Source: Chloroflexota bacterium (GTDB lineage: Bacteria > Chloroflexota > UBA6077 > JADZDV01). Taken from it: a stretch of 12,271 nucleotides of DNA. The first letter of the stretch is position 1. Every line of letters begins with the position of its first letter. The notes under the pieces are model-generated. The model saw only the letters and a list, made by a program, of their open reading frames with translations. It made no database searches and was not told where the DNA came from. The stretch is from positions 1 through 12,271 of the forward strand of contig JADZDV010000428.1 in the NCBI GenBank assembly GCA_020850915.1, in the 5' to 3' direction. Both the position numbers and the translations under genes were made by a program. Shown here one piece after another: positions 1-6,788 of this stretch.

Positions 1-441
1 ACCATCCTCGTTCGTGCCGATCTGGTAGGTCTGGCTGCTCGCCTGGCCGTCCAGCGGTTGAGCGAGGTGGACCTCGCCGCCCTCGAGCGATCGTTGGCTC
101 AGACCGGACAACAGGTCAGTCGAGTTGAGCCGCACGAGTTCTGGCTGCTCAACTTTGACTTCCACCATCGGATCTGGCAGATCGCCGATAACCAGGTGCT
201 CTACCAGCTCCTGGAGGCGGTGAGCGAGAAGACCAAACGTTTCCAGATGGTCTATGGCATGCTTCCGCCTCGCGGCCTCGCCGATCTTCACGAGCACGAG
301 TCCATACTCACCATCTTCCGTCGGCACGATGCCGCCGCTGCCGAACTCGCGATGCGCGAGCACATCGAAACGTCGCTGAACCAGGAGGTCGACCACCTGG
401 TCAGCCTCATTCCTCCGTCTCTATCTCGAGCTAGGAGCTGA
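1..441 (+). CDS. GntR-family transcriptional regulator, FCD ligand-binding domain (5' end outside window)
   Basis: This is the C-terminal part of a FadR-type GntR regulator; the frame is open from base 1, so the winged-helix DNA-binding domain lies off the left edge. What remains is an all-helical FCD domain. It has the NFDFHH segment (Asn codon 151-153, His codon 163-165), the HEHESIL segment (His 295-297) and the REHIET segment (His 361-363). In FCD proteins such as TM0439 the matching positions are Asp, His, His and His and bind a metal; here Asn stands in the first position, a common variant. A TTG at 58 is an in-frame Leu inside the domain, not a likely start. The stop lies 3 bases before the triple-RidA gene, so the regulator probably controls its own operon in response to a small carboxylate-like effector (inference). 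The family call is firm; the effector is unknown. Confidence 0.85.
   Translation, partial: TILVRADLVGLAARLAVQRLSEVDLAALERSLAQTGQQVSRVEPHEFWLLNFDFHHRIWQIADNQVLYQLLEAVSEKTKRFQMVYGMLPPRGLADLHEHESILTIFRRHDAAAAELAMREHIETSLNQEVDHLVSLIPPSLSRARS
433..437 (+). promoter_or_regulatory. Ribosome binding site for the GTG start at 445
   Basis: AGGAG sits 7 bases before GTG 445 and overlaps the last codons of the regulator gene. It supports the GTG start and suggests translational coupling between the two genes. Confidence 0.7.
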
Positions 442-444
442 CCT

Positions 445-1701
445 GTGCCACGTTCTGTTCTGAGGTCCAAGCAGTTCTCCCCTTCCATCGCGCCGTACTG
501 CAACGCGATTCGCGTCGGCGACCTGGTTATGGTCTCGGGTACTGTCGGTACTGACCCTGGTGGCCACGTTGTTGGAAGCCAGCCTGGGCGGCCGGACATG
601 GGCGCTCAGACCGATGCTGTGCTTGGCGGAATCGACCATGCGCTGGATCTCCTGGGCACTCGGCGCGAAGAGGTCGTCAAGCTCACCTCCTTCATCGCAG
701 ACTGGCGCGATGTCGACCAGTACTGGGGAGCTCTCGGCCGTCGTTACGGCGGTTTGCGCCCTGCACTCTCCACCGTCGGCCAGGGCCTGGCTCAGGTCGG
801 TCTGGCGGTCGAAATCGAGGCCATTGCGCTCCGCGGCGCGACCACCCAGCAGATCGCCCTGTCTGGCTCGGTCGTCGGGCCGTACGCTTCGGCGGGAGTC
901 CGCGCCGGTAATTTCGTTTTCCTGTCGGGCATGGCTGGCGTTGGTAGTGACGGACAAGTCGTCAAGAAGGGCGATATCCGTGCCCAGACCGAACAGGCTC
1001 TGGAGCATGTCCGCGGCGCGCTCGAGCAAGTCGGCGCTACCCCCCGCGACGTCGTGAAGACCCACACGACGATCGCGGATTGGCGTGACTTCGATGGCTA
1101 CAACGAGCTGTACGCCGCCTTCTTCGGCGAGCCCTACCCGGCCCGCGCTAGCATCCTGGGTACCTTGCAGGATCCGGACCGCCTGATCGAGTTTGACATG
1201 CTTGCCATTGTCGGAGGCGAGCGAACCTACGTCGACACCGGCACACCCGGCCGCTATCAGACGAAAGCCAACCGTCCCAACGTCATTCTGGACCCCCGTC
1301 TCTCACCCGGCGTGGCGCCTCACTGTGCCGCGGTGCGGGTTGGCGACTTCATTTCTATCTCCGGGCTGGTCGCGACGGATCTGCAGGGCAAGCTCATCGG
1401 CACGGGCGATATTCGCGCCCAGACGACGGCGATTCTCGACGCGATGAAGCACTGTGTCGAGCCGCTCGGGGCGACGCTGGGGGACGTTGTCAAGACGCTC
1501 GTGACCGTCACAGACTGGCGGCACTACCGCGGCTACAACGAGGTCTACGAGCGGTTCTTCAACGATCCTTTCCCAGCTCGCTCGACGATTCACGGTGGGC
1601 TCGCCCAGTATGGATTGCTGATCGAGATTGAGGCGTTCGCCGTGGTCGGCGCCGCTGACTCTGCCCAGGTCGTGACCTGTGAGCGGACGCTCTGGAGCTA
1701 A
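445..1701 (+). CDS. Triple-domain RidA/YjgF/YER057c/UK114-family protein
   Basis: A 418-residue protein built of three tandem RidA-like domains at about 9-129, 137-257 and 279-402. Ordinary RidA is about 130 residues and forms a homotrimer that hydrolyses reactive enamine/imine intermediates, so this chain could fold as a single-polypeptide trimer (inference). Each repeat shows the VSG/LSG/ISG strand, the AQT helix start and an ADWR/TDWR motif. Aligned to E. coli RidA Tyr17, Asn88, Arg105 and Glu120, domain 1 has Tyr18, Trp94, Leu108 and Glu123. Domain 2 has Tyr147, Asn220, Arg234 and Glu249. Domain 3 has His293, Asn365, Arg379 and Glu394. The 15-residue Arg/Leu-to-Glu spacing is identical in all three, which supports the alignment. 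Domain 1 lacks the substrate-carboxylate Arg, so it may be structural. The start is GTG with AGGAG 7 bases upstream. The next gene begins 23 bases after the stop. The fold call is firm; substrate and activity are not known. Confidence 0.9.
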   Translation: MPRSVLRSKQFSPSIAPYCNAIRVGDLVMVSGTVGTDPGGHVVGSQPGRPDMGAQTDAVLGGIDHALDLLGTRREEVVKLTSFIADWRDVDQYWGALGRRYGGLRPALSTVGQGLAQVGLAVEIEAIALRGATTQQIALSGSVVGPYASAGVRAGNFVFLSGMAGVGSDGQVVKKGDIRAQTEQALEHVRGALEQVGATPRDVVKTHTTIADWRDFDGYNELYAAFFGEPYPARASILGTLQDPDRLIEFDMLAIVGGERTYVDTGTPGRYQTKANRPNVILDPRLSPGVAPHCAAVRVGDFISISGLVATDLQGKLIGTGDIRAQTTAILDAMKHCVEPLGATLGDVVKTLVTVTDWRHYRGYNEVYERFFNDPFPARSTIHGGLAQYGLLIEIEAFAVVGAADSAQVVTCERTLWS

Positions 1702-1714
1702 TCTGACGCTCAGT

Positions 1715-1722
1715 GGAGGAGG
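1715..1722 (+). promoter_or_regulatory. Ribosome binding site deciding the ATG start at 1725
   Basis: The run GGAGGAGG lies directly before ATG 1725; its first GGAGG (1715-1719) has a 5-base spacer. The in-frame GTG at 1713 would itself overlap this site and has no purine-rich site before it, so ATG 1725 is preferred. Confidence 0.6.
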
Positions 1723-1724
1723 CC

Positions 1725-3041
1725 ATGAGGATTTCCATCGTAGCCCGAAGCCCGCGGTACTCGGCTGCCCGGCGTATCGTAGGACCGCTCGCCTCGCTGC
1801 TGTTGCTCGGGGGCGTCGCCTGCCAGCCAGCGCCCGCCCCGCCCTCGCCAGCCGCCACCGCCAGGCCGGCCGAGGCAGCTAAGCCGACCGCGGCAGCTCA
1901 ACCAGCCGCCCCGCCTGCCGCGCAGCCGGCCGCCTCGCCTGTCGCGCAGCCGGCTACGTCACCCGCCGCGCAACCCGCGGCCAAACCGGCGGGGGCTGGA
2001 GTAAGTATCAAGCTCGGCGTGGTCGGCCCGCTGACCGGCGACTTCGCCTTCGGTGGCCAGAGCCAGGTGAATGGCGCCCGGCTGGCGGCGGAGGAGGTCA
2101 ACGCCCGTGGGGGCGTCAAGGTGGAGATCCTGGCGGAGGACGATGCCGCCAAGTGCGACCAATCGGTCAGCGTGACCAACAAGCTCATCAATCAGGACAA
2201 CGTGCTGGCGATCCTGGGCGCCTGGAACAGCACCTGCAGCCTCGCCATGTTACCGGTCACGACCCGAGCCGGCGTTCCGCAGTTTACGGTCGGCATCGCG
2301 CCAGCCATCACGCAGCAAGGCTCGCCGTGGGTCTTCCGGACGGGCACGCCAGTCCCACAGTTGATGGGCGAGCTGGTCAACTATGCCGTCAAAGACAAGG
2401 GTCTCAAGCGGATCGCGATCCTGACGGGGAACGACGAGACGGCCAAGGCGGAAGCCACGGCGGTCGAGGCGAGCTTGAAGCAGCTCGGATTGCAGCCGGT
2501 CGCGCAGGAAGAGTGGAACCGCGGTGACAAAGACTTCAGCGGTCAGATCAACCGCATCCGCTCGCAGAACCCGGACGCGCTGTTCATGGGCAGCAGCTTC
2601 CAGGAGGAGGCGCTGGTCGCGAACCAGTTGAAGCAGCTCGGCCTCAAGTGGCAGATCCTGGGTGACACGATCCCCGGCAACCCGAAGTACCTGGAATTGG
2701 GCGGCGACGCGGTCGAAGGAACCATTTTCGCCGTCAGCTTCATTCCCACCGACCCGAATCCGGTCGTGGCCGACTTCGCGAAGAGGTACCAGTCGAAGTA
2801 CAACCAGGTGGCCGATCCCTGGTCGTCGCAGCTCTATGACACGGTGAATCTCATCGCGTCCGTTGCCGCCCAGGTGCCGGACCTGGATCGGACGAAGCTA
2901 CGGGACGCCGTGAAAGGCCAGAAGCAAGGCGGTGGCTACAAGGGTGTGCTCGGCGAACTAACCTTCACAGAGACCGGCGACCCGGCCTGGCCAGTCAAGA
3001 TCGTCACGATCGCCAACAAGGTGTACCAGATCCTGCGCTAG
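1725..3041 (+). CDS. livJ: Lipoprotein substrate-binding protein of a branched-chain amino acid (HAAT)-type ABC transporter, LivJ/LivK family
   Basis: A 438-residue extracytoplasmic solute receptor. A basic N-terminus and hydrophobic stretch end in the lipobox GVAC (Cys33), so the mature protein should be lipid-anchored. Residues 34-92 are an Ala/Pro/Gln/Lys linker. The receptor domain (Peripla_BP_6 type) starts at about 93 with VSIKLGVVGPLTGDFAFGG, followed by AAEEVNARGGVKVEIL, as in LivJ. Cys144 and Cys171 lie where E. coli LivJ has its Cys53-Cys78 disulfide, so a disulfide is likely. The NSTCS stretch (169-173) falls in the ligand-contact loop. The permease gene begins 19 bases after the stop and the ATPases follow, so this is the cognate receptor of a complete importer. 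HAAT receptors bind amino acids, amides, urea and aromatic acids, so leucine-type specificity should not be assumed. Confidence 0.92.
   Translation: MRISIVARSPRYSAARRIVGPLASLLLLGGVACQPAPAPPSPAATARPAEAAKPTAAAQPAAPPAAQPAASPVAQPATSPAAQPAAKPAGAGVSIKLGVVGPLTGDFAFGGQSQVNGARLAAEEVNARGGVKVEILAEDDAAKCDQSVSVTNKLINQDNVLAILGAWNSTCSLAMLPVTTRAGVPQFTVGIAPAITQQGSPWVFRTGTPVPQLMGELVNYAVKDKGLKRIAILTGNDETAKAEATAVEASLKQLGLQPVAQEEWNRGDKDFSGQINRIRSQNPDALFMGSSFQEEALVANQLKQLGLKWQILGDTIPGNPKYLELGGDAVEGTIFAVSFIPTDPNPVVADFAKRYQSKYNQVADPWSSQLYDTVNLIASVAAQVPDLDRTKLRDAVKGQKQGGGYKGVLGELTFTETGDPAWPVKIVTIANKVYQILR
1920..1991 (+). repeat. 24-bp tandem repeat (3 units) encoding the lipoprotein linker
   Basis: Three in-frame imperfect 24-bp units at 1920-1943, 1944-1967 and 1968-1991 encode AQPAASPV, AQPATSPA and AQPAAKPA. 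They lie in the low-complexity spacer between the lipid anchor and the receptor domain. Third-position differences between units show that the protein pattern is kept while the DNA drifts. Confidence 0.75.
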
Positions 3042-3060
3042 ACGTGGGTGGAGAAGCTTG

Positions 3061-5004
3061 ATGGAAGCGCTGACCCAGCAAATCATCGGCGGGCTCACCC
3101 TCGGCCTCATTTACGCCTTGATCGCGCTGGGCTTCACTATCACCCTGCGCGCCTCCGACCTGGTCAGTTTCGCCCAGGGTGAGCTGGTCATGACGGGCGC
3201 CTTCGTTGGTTACACATTGCTGCAGAGCACGCCTCTGCCGTACGTAGCCGTCTTCCTGCTCACCAGCCTGATCGTCGGTCTGCTCGGGGCGGTCGTAGAG
3301 TTGGGCTGCTTGCGGCGCATTCGCCTCGCGCGAGCGCCGCTGCTCAACCTCCTGATCGCCACCATCGGAGTGGGCATCGTCCTCCGGGTCGTGGCGCTGC
3401 TCATCTGGGGGGCAAACCCCCTGCGTTACCCATCAGTCTTCCCGTCCGAGCCACTGGCTCTCGGGCCAGTGCGCGTCAGTCCCCTCAATATATGGATCAT
3501 CGTGCTCGGCCTGGCCAGCATGCTTGCCCTGCAGTTCTTCTTCCAGCGGACCCTGACCGGCACCGCCTGGCGAGCGGCCTCACTCGACCCGTCGACGGCA
3601 GAGTTAATGGGTGTCGACTTCAACCGCACCGTGACGCTCACGTTCGGCATCAGCTCTGCCCTGGCAGGCGCGGCCGGCGTGCTGATCGCGCCGCTGTTCT
3701 TCGTGTCGACCGATCTGTTCTTGATCGGCCCGCGAGCCTTCGCGGCCGCGGCAATCGGCGCCTGGCATCTGGTTGGCACGATGTTTGGTGGGGCGGTGCT
3801 GGGCCTGACTGAGACGCTGGCAGCCGGCCTGGTCTCGTCCGGCCTCAAGAACGCCATCGCCTATTTTCTGATGATCGTCATCCTCATGGTCGTTGCTGTT
3901 CCGAAGATCCCGGCCGGTGCGGTCGCGCGCGAGGGCCGCGAGCAGATCCCGCTGCGGAACCTCTTACCGTTCGAGCCGTCTCGCCTTCTTCGGTGGCGGC
4001 TGCCGGCGCTCGCGGCCACTCTGGGGCTGGCGCTGCTGGTGCCGTTGCTGCTCCCTCAGGTCTATCTCCTGCACATTCTGACTGTCACGCTCATCTACGC
4101 CATCGGAGCGCTGGGGCTGCAGTTGATCGTTGGCTACACGGGCGCGCTCGTCTTTGGCTATGCCGCGTTCTTCGGCATCGGCGCCTATGCCTCGGCACTC
4201 CTGAGCCTGCGCCTCGGTGTGCCGCCGCTCCTGGCGATGCCACTAGCCGGGCTGGTCACAGCCGCGGTTGGCGGTGTGCTGGGCATCATGCTACGTCTGC
4301 CCGGCCACTACCTGGCCATCGCTAGCCTCGGGCTTGGTGAGATCATTTCCCTGGTGATGATCAACTGGACGCCCGTCACCAACGGGGCGATCGGATTGAC
4401 CGGCATCCCACACCCCAGCCTCGGGCCGGTCGTTTTCGACGATGTTTTCCACTACTACTACCTGGCGCTCTTCGGGCTGCTTCTGGCCCTTGGCGTTCTG
4501 AGGCGGGTTATTGACTCACGCTTCGGGCGGGCTCTGGTGGCAGTGCGCGAGAACGCGCTGGCGGCCTCGGCGACCGGCATCGGCGTCACGGCCGCGAAGA
4601 TCCAGGCCTTCATGATCGGGACAGCCTTCGCGGGCTGCGCCGGCGGACTCTTCGCCCATTACATCACCTACATCAGTCCCGACTCTTTCACCCTCAGCGA
4701 GTCGATCAACTGGGTGACGATGGTTGTGCTGGGCGGTCTGGGTAGTCTGAGCGGCGCCGTGGCGGGTGCCTTCCTGGTGTCGCTTGCGCCGGAGGTGATG
4801 CGCGGCCTGGACGTCTTCCGGGTTCTGATCTATGGCCTGCTGCTCGTTGTCTTCATGATGTACCTCCCGGGCGGCCTGGCTGATGTCGTGCGCCAGATCC
4901 TGCTGCTCGGACATCGCTTTGGCCTGGCTGGCCGAGCGGCCCGGCGGGGCGATCAGCCTGTGCCCGAGCAGGCAAGGGAGGGCTCAGGATGGCGGGCTTC
5001 CTGA
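3061..5004 (+). CDS. livHM: Branched-chain amino acid-type ABC transporter permease, LivH-LivM fusion
   Basis: A 647-residue integral membrane protein in which the two permease subunits of a HAAT importer, normally separate proteins of about 300 residues each, are one chain. Residues 1-280 are LivH-like: GLIYALIALGFT near the start, then SFAQGEL, and a C-terminal part with GTMFGGAVLGLTE. Residues 281-311 form a mostly polar, charged connector (AREGREQIPLRN). Residues 312-617 are LivM-like: GLQLIVGYTGALVFGYAAFF, PGHYLAIASLGLGEI, GAIGLTGIP, the cytoplasmic FGRALVAVRENALAA loop that should contact the ATPase, and VVLGGLGSLSGAVAGAF. A polar tail of about 30 residues follows. ATG 3061 is chosen because GGAG (3050-3053) lies 7 bases before it; a TTG directly upstream is less likely. 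The end overlaps livG by 16 bases, indicating coupled translation. Fused LivHM permeases are known but are a minority. Confidence 0.92.
   Translation: MEALTQQIIGGLTLGLIYALIALGFTITLRASDLVSFAQGELVMTGAFVGYTLLQSTPLPYVAVFLLTSLIVGLLGAVVELGCLRRIRLARAPLLNLLIATIGVGIVLRVVALLIWGANPLRYPSVFPSEPLALGPVRVSPLNIWIIVLGLASMLALQFFFQRTLTGTAWRAASLDPSTAELMGVDFNRTVTLTFGISSALAGAAGVLIAPLFFVSTDLFLIGPRAFAAAAIGAWHLVGTMFGGAVLGLTETLAAGLVSSGLKNAIAYFLMIVILMVVAVPKIPAGAVAREGREQIPLRNLLPFEPSRLLRWRLPALAATLGLALLVPLLLPQVYLLHILTVTLIYAIGALGLQLIVGYTGALVFGYAAFFGIGAYASALLSLRLGVPPLLAMPLAGLVTAAVGGVLGIMLRLPGHYLAIASLGLGEIISLVMINWTPVTNGAIGLTGIPHPSLGPVVFDDVFHYYYLALFGLLLALGVLRRVIDSRFGRALVAVRENALAASATGIGVTAAKIQAFMIGTAFAGCAGGLFAHYITYISPDSFTLSESINWVTMVVLGGLGSLSGAVAGAFLVSLAPEVMRGLDVFRVLIYGLLLVVFMMYLPGGLADVVRQILLLGHRFGLAGRAARRGDQPVPEQAREGSGWRAS
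4975..4981 (+). promoter_or_regulatory. Ribosome binding site deciding the livG start at 4989
   Basis: AGGGAGG ends 7 bases before ATG 4989, inside the last codons of the permease gene. A second in-frame ATG at 5004 overlaps the permease stop (TGATG, 5002-5006) but has no good site before it. The upstream ATG is therefore preferred, with the second a possible re-initiation start. Confidence 0.6.
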
Positions 5005-5771
5005 TGCTCGATCGGGTCACAAAGCGGTTTGGTGGACTGGCTGCCGTCGACAGGGTCGACTTGAACGTGGAGCGCGGCGAGATCCACGGGCTGATCGGCC
5101 CCAACGGATCCGGCAAGACCACGCTGTTCAACGTCGTAACTGGGGTTCTCCCACCGACCTCGGGCCGCCTGCGCTTCATGGACCGGGACGTGACCGGCGG
5201 GTCTACAACTCGGATGGCCCGGGCGGGCATGGCGCGTACGTTTCAGGACATTCAGCTCTTCTTCGAGATGTCGGTTCTGGGGAACGTGCTCGTGGGAGCC
5301 CATCGCCTGCTGCGCGCGAACCTGCTCGGAGTCATCCTGCGGCTGCCGTCCGTGTTGACGGAGGAGCGGGACACGCGGGAGCGCGCCGGGAGGCTCCTGG
5401 CGTTCGTCGGACTGGCGGGGATGGAAGACCACCTGGCCCGCAACCTGAGCTACGGGCATCAGCGACGGCTCGAAATCGCCCGGGCGCTCGCCTCGGACCC
5501 CGAGTTGTTACTCCTTGACGAGCCAACGGCTGGCATGAACCCGCTAGAGGCGGCCAGCCTCGTCGATCTCATCCGCGAGATCAACGCCCGCGGCGTCACC
5601 GTCCTGGTGATCGAGCACAACATGCGGGTCGTGATGAACGTCTGCCAGCGGATCACCGTGCTGAACTCCGGTCGCAAGATCGCGGAGGGCGACCCGCGGG
5701 CCATTCAGTCGAACCCCCTGGTGATCGAGGCGTACCTGGGCAAGCGCAGGCTGAAGGCTGGCTCGGCATGA
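4989..5771 (+). CDS. livG: HAAT-type ABC transporter ATP-binding protein LivG
   Basis: A 260-residue cytoplasmic ATPase that powers the importer with LivF. Walker A is GPNGSGKTT (37-45), the Q-loop Gln is 86 in ARTFQDIQ, the signature is LSYGHQ (153-158), and Walker B is LLLLDEPTAG with Asp177 and Glu178. The switch His is 210 in VIEHNM. The Tyr in place of Gly in the signature (LSYG rather than LSGG) is usual for LivG. The C-terminal AEGDPRAIQSNPLVIEAYLG matches the short domain specific to branched-chain ABC ATPases. Length is normal for the family. The gene overlaps the permease by 16 bases and is followed 63 bases later by livF, with no terminator visible between them. Confidence 0.95.
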   Translation: MAGFLMLDRVTKRFGGLAAVDRVDLNVERGEIHGLIGPNGSGKTTLFNVVTGVLPPTSGRLRFMDRDVTGGSTTRMARAGMARTFQDIQLFFEMSVLGNVLVGAHRLLRANLLGVILRLPSVLTEERDTRERAGRLLAFVGLAGMEDHLARNLSYGHQRRLEIARALASDPELLLLDEPTAGMNPLEAASLVDLIREINARGVTVLVIEHNMRVVMNVCQRITVLNSGRKIAEGDPRAIQSNPLVIEAYLGKRRLKAGSA

Positions 5772-5834
5772 GGGCGTCCGCGTCGAGCCAGGCCAGTACG
5801 GCTGTCGCGATAACTGCAGATCTGGATAGCCACA

Positions 5835-6539
5835 GTGCTTGAGGTGCGCGACCTCTGGGTCGCCTATGGCCCGATCGTCGTGGTGTCCGGCGTGTCCTTC
5901 TCTGTGCCCGCCGGCACGATCGTCGCCCTGATCGGCCCCAACGGGGCCGGCAAGTCCACGACTCTTCGAACCATCTCCGGGTTGAAGATCCCACAACAGG
6001 GTTCGATCCAGTATCTCGGAGAGCGGATCGATGGCCTGAGCCCCGCCTCCATCGTCCGGCGAGGGATTGCGCACGTCCCAGAAGGGCGGCATGTCTTCCG
6101 GAACTTGACGGTCTACGAGAACCTCTTGATGGGTACGTATGCCCAGCGAGATCGTCGTCAGACTGGGGTCTGGGTAGAGGAGATGTATGCCCTGTTTCCC
6201 AGGCTCCAGGAGCGGCGCAAACAGCCGGCTGGGAGCCTATCTGGTGGAGAACAGCAGATGCTTGCCTTCGCTCGGGCGCTGGTTTCGCGGCCAAAGCTGC
6301 TTCTGCTGGACGAGCCGTCGATGGGTCTGGCGCCTGTGCTGGTGGATATGATTTTGGAGACCGTGGCGAAGATCCGTCTGGAGGGGATCACGGTCCTCCT
6401 CGTGGAGCAGAACGCCAGTCTTGCGCTCGAAATCGCAGACCACGCGTATGTCCTCGAGACCGGGCGCGTGGCGCTGAGCGGCGCGGCCGACGAGCTGCGC
6501 GCCAATCCGCGCGTTCAGGAGTCGTACCTCGGGGTATGA
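5835..6539 (+). CDS. livF: HAAT-type ABC transporter ATP-binding protein LivF
   Basis: A 234-residue cytoplasmic ATPase, the usual LivF length, partner of LivG. Walker A is GPNGAGKST (34-42), the signature is LSGGEQ (135-140), and Walker B is LLLLDEPSMGL with Asp159 and Glu160. VEQN (190-193) replaces the switch histidine with Gln192, which is characteristic of LivF. The HVPEGRHVF block (80-88) is also a LivF hallmark. The start is GTG 5835, which gives the family's expected beginning MLEVRDLWVAYG; a stop codon in frame at 5811-5813 rules out a long extension. No clear Shine-Dalgarno site precedes it, so initiation may be weak or depend on coupling to livG. It is the last gene of the importer cluster. 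Confidence 0.93.
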   Translation: MLEVRDLWVAYGPIVVVSGVSFSVPAGTIVALIGPNGAGKSTTLRTISGLKIPQQGSIQYLGERIDGLSPASIVRRGIAHVPEGRHVFRNLTVYENLLMGTYAQRDRRQTGVWVEEMYALFPRLQERRKQPAGSLSGGEQQMLAFARALVSRPKLLLLDEPSMGLAPVLVDMILETVAKIRLEGITVLLVEQNASLALEIADHAYVLETGRVALSGAADELRANPRVQESYLGV

Positions 6540-6558
6540 CTTCAACCTCCCCTGCCCT

Positions 6559-6588
6559 TCGACATCGATACCGCCCTCCGTGTATGAA
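6559..6588 (+). promoter_or_regulatory. Candidate sigma70-type promoter for the cysteine hydrolase gene
   Basis: TCGACA (6559-6564, one mismatch to TTGACA) and TATGAA (6583-6588, two mismatches to TATAAT) are separated by 18 bases in the 249-base gap after livF. It would give a leader of roughly 190 bases before ATG 6789. Both boxes are imperfect, and the -35-like string also occurs inside coding sequence at 10351, so this is only a candidate. Confidence 0.25.
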
Positions 6589-6597
6589 TGAAGGACA

Positions 6598-6659
6598 CTG
6601 CCGATCGGGTTCGTCCCGCCACCGGCGTTGAGGCTGTCGGTTGGTCGCGGGCTCGGCAG
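6598..6659 (+). repeat. Inverted repeat in the livF-hydrolase gap, possible structured leader
   Basis: CTGCCGA (6598-6604) is exactly complementary in reverse to TCGGCAG (6653-6659). Inside are small hairpins: CGGG-TTCGT-CCCG (6606-6618) and, partly overlapping and so mutually exclusive with it, CGCC-ACC-GGCG (6617-6627). There is no T-run for an intrinsic terminator. In GC-rich DNA a 7-bp match over this distance can arise by chance. The rest of the 6540-6788 gap holds no gene I can support. Confidence 0.25.
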
Positions 6660-6774
6660 GCTTGGGAGTAAGATCGTTGAACCCAGGTGGGGTGGCCAGA
6701 GCGCGCCCGGTCGGTCCGATGGTCAGGATGGGACGGTCAACCACCCGGGAGCCGCCGAGGGCGCCCAGCGCGCG

Positions 6775-6781
6775 AAAGGAG
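6775..6781 (+). promoter_or_regulatory. Ribosome binding site deciding the ATG start at 6789
   Basis: AAAGGAG ends 7 bases before ATG 6789. The frame stays open upstream to an ATG at 6687, but those 34 residues are Arg/Gly/Pro-rich, unlike the family, and lack a ribosome binding site of this quality. Confidence 0.7.
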
Positions 6782-6788
6782 ACGACCA

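Noticed and set aside
421..1065. 214-codon open frame on the minus strand over the start of the triple-RidA gene
   Set aside because: It overlaps firm RidA domains and the regulator end and has no recognisable motif.
445..1701. Three RidA repeats as an assembly duplication
   Set aside because: The domains differ widely in DNA and protein sequence while each keeps the fold motifs, so this is an old internal duplication or fusion, not an assembly artefact.
5772..5834. Terminator or extra gene between livG and livF
   Set aside because: The 63-base gap has no convincing hairpin, T-run or coding signal.
6687..6788. Upstream ATG extension of the cysteine hydrolase
   Set aside because: The added 34 residues are Arg/Gly/Pro/Trp-rich and unlike family N-termini, while AAAGGAG sits at the right distance from ATG 6789.
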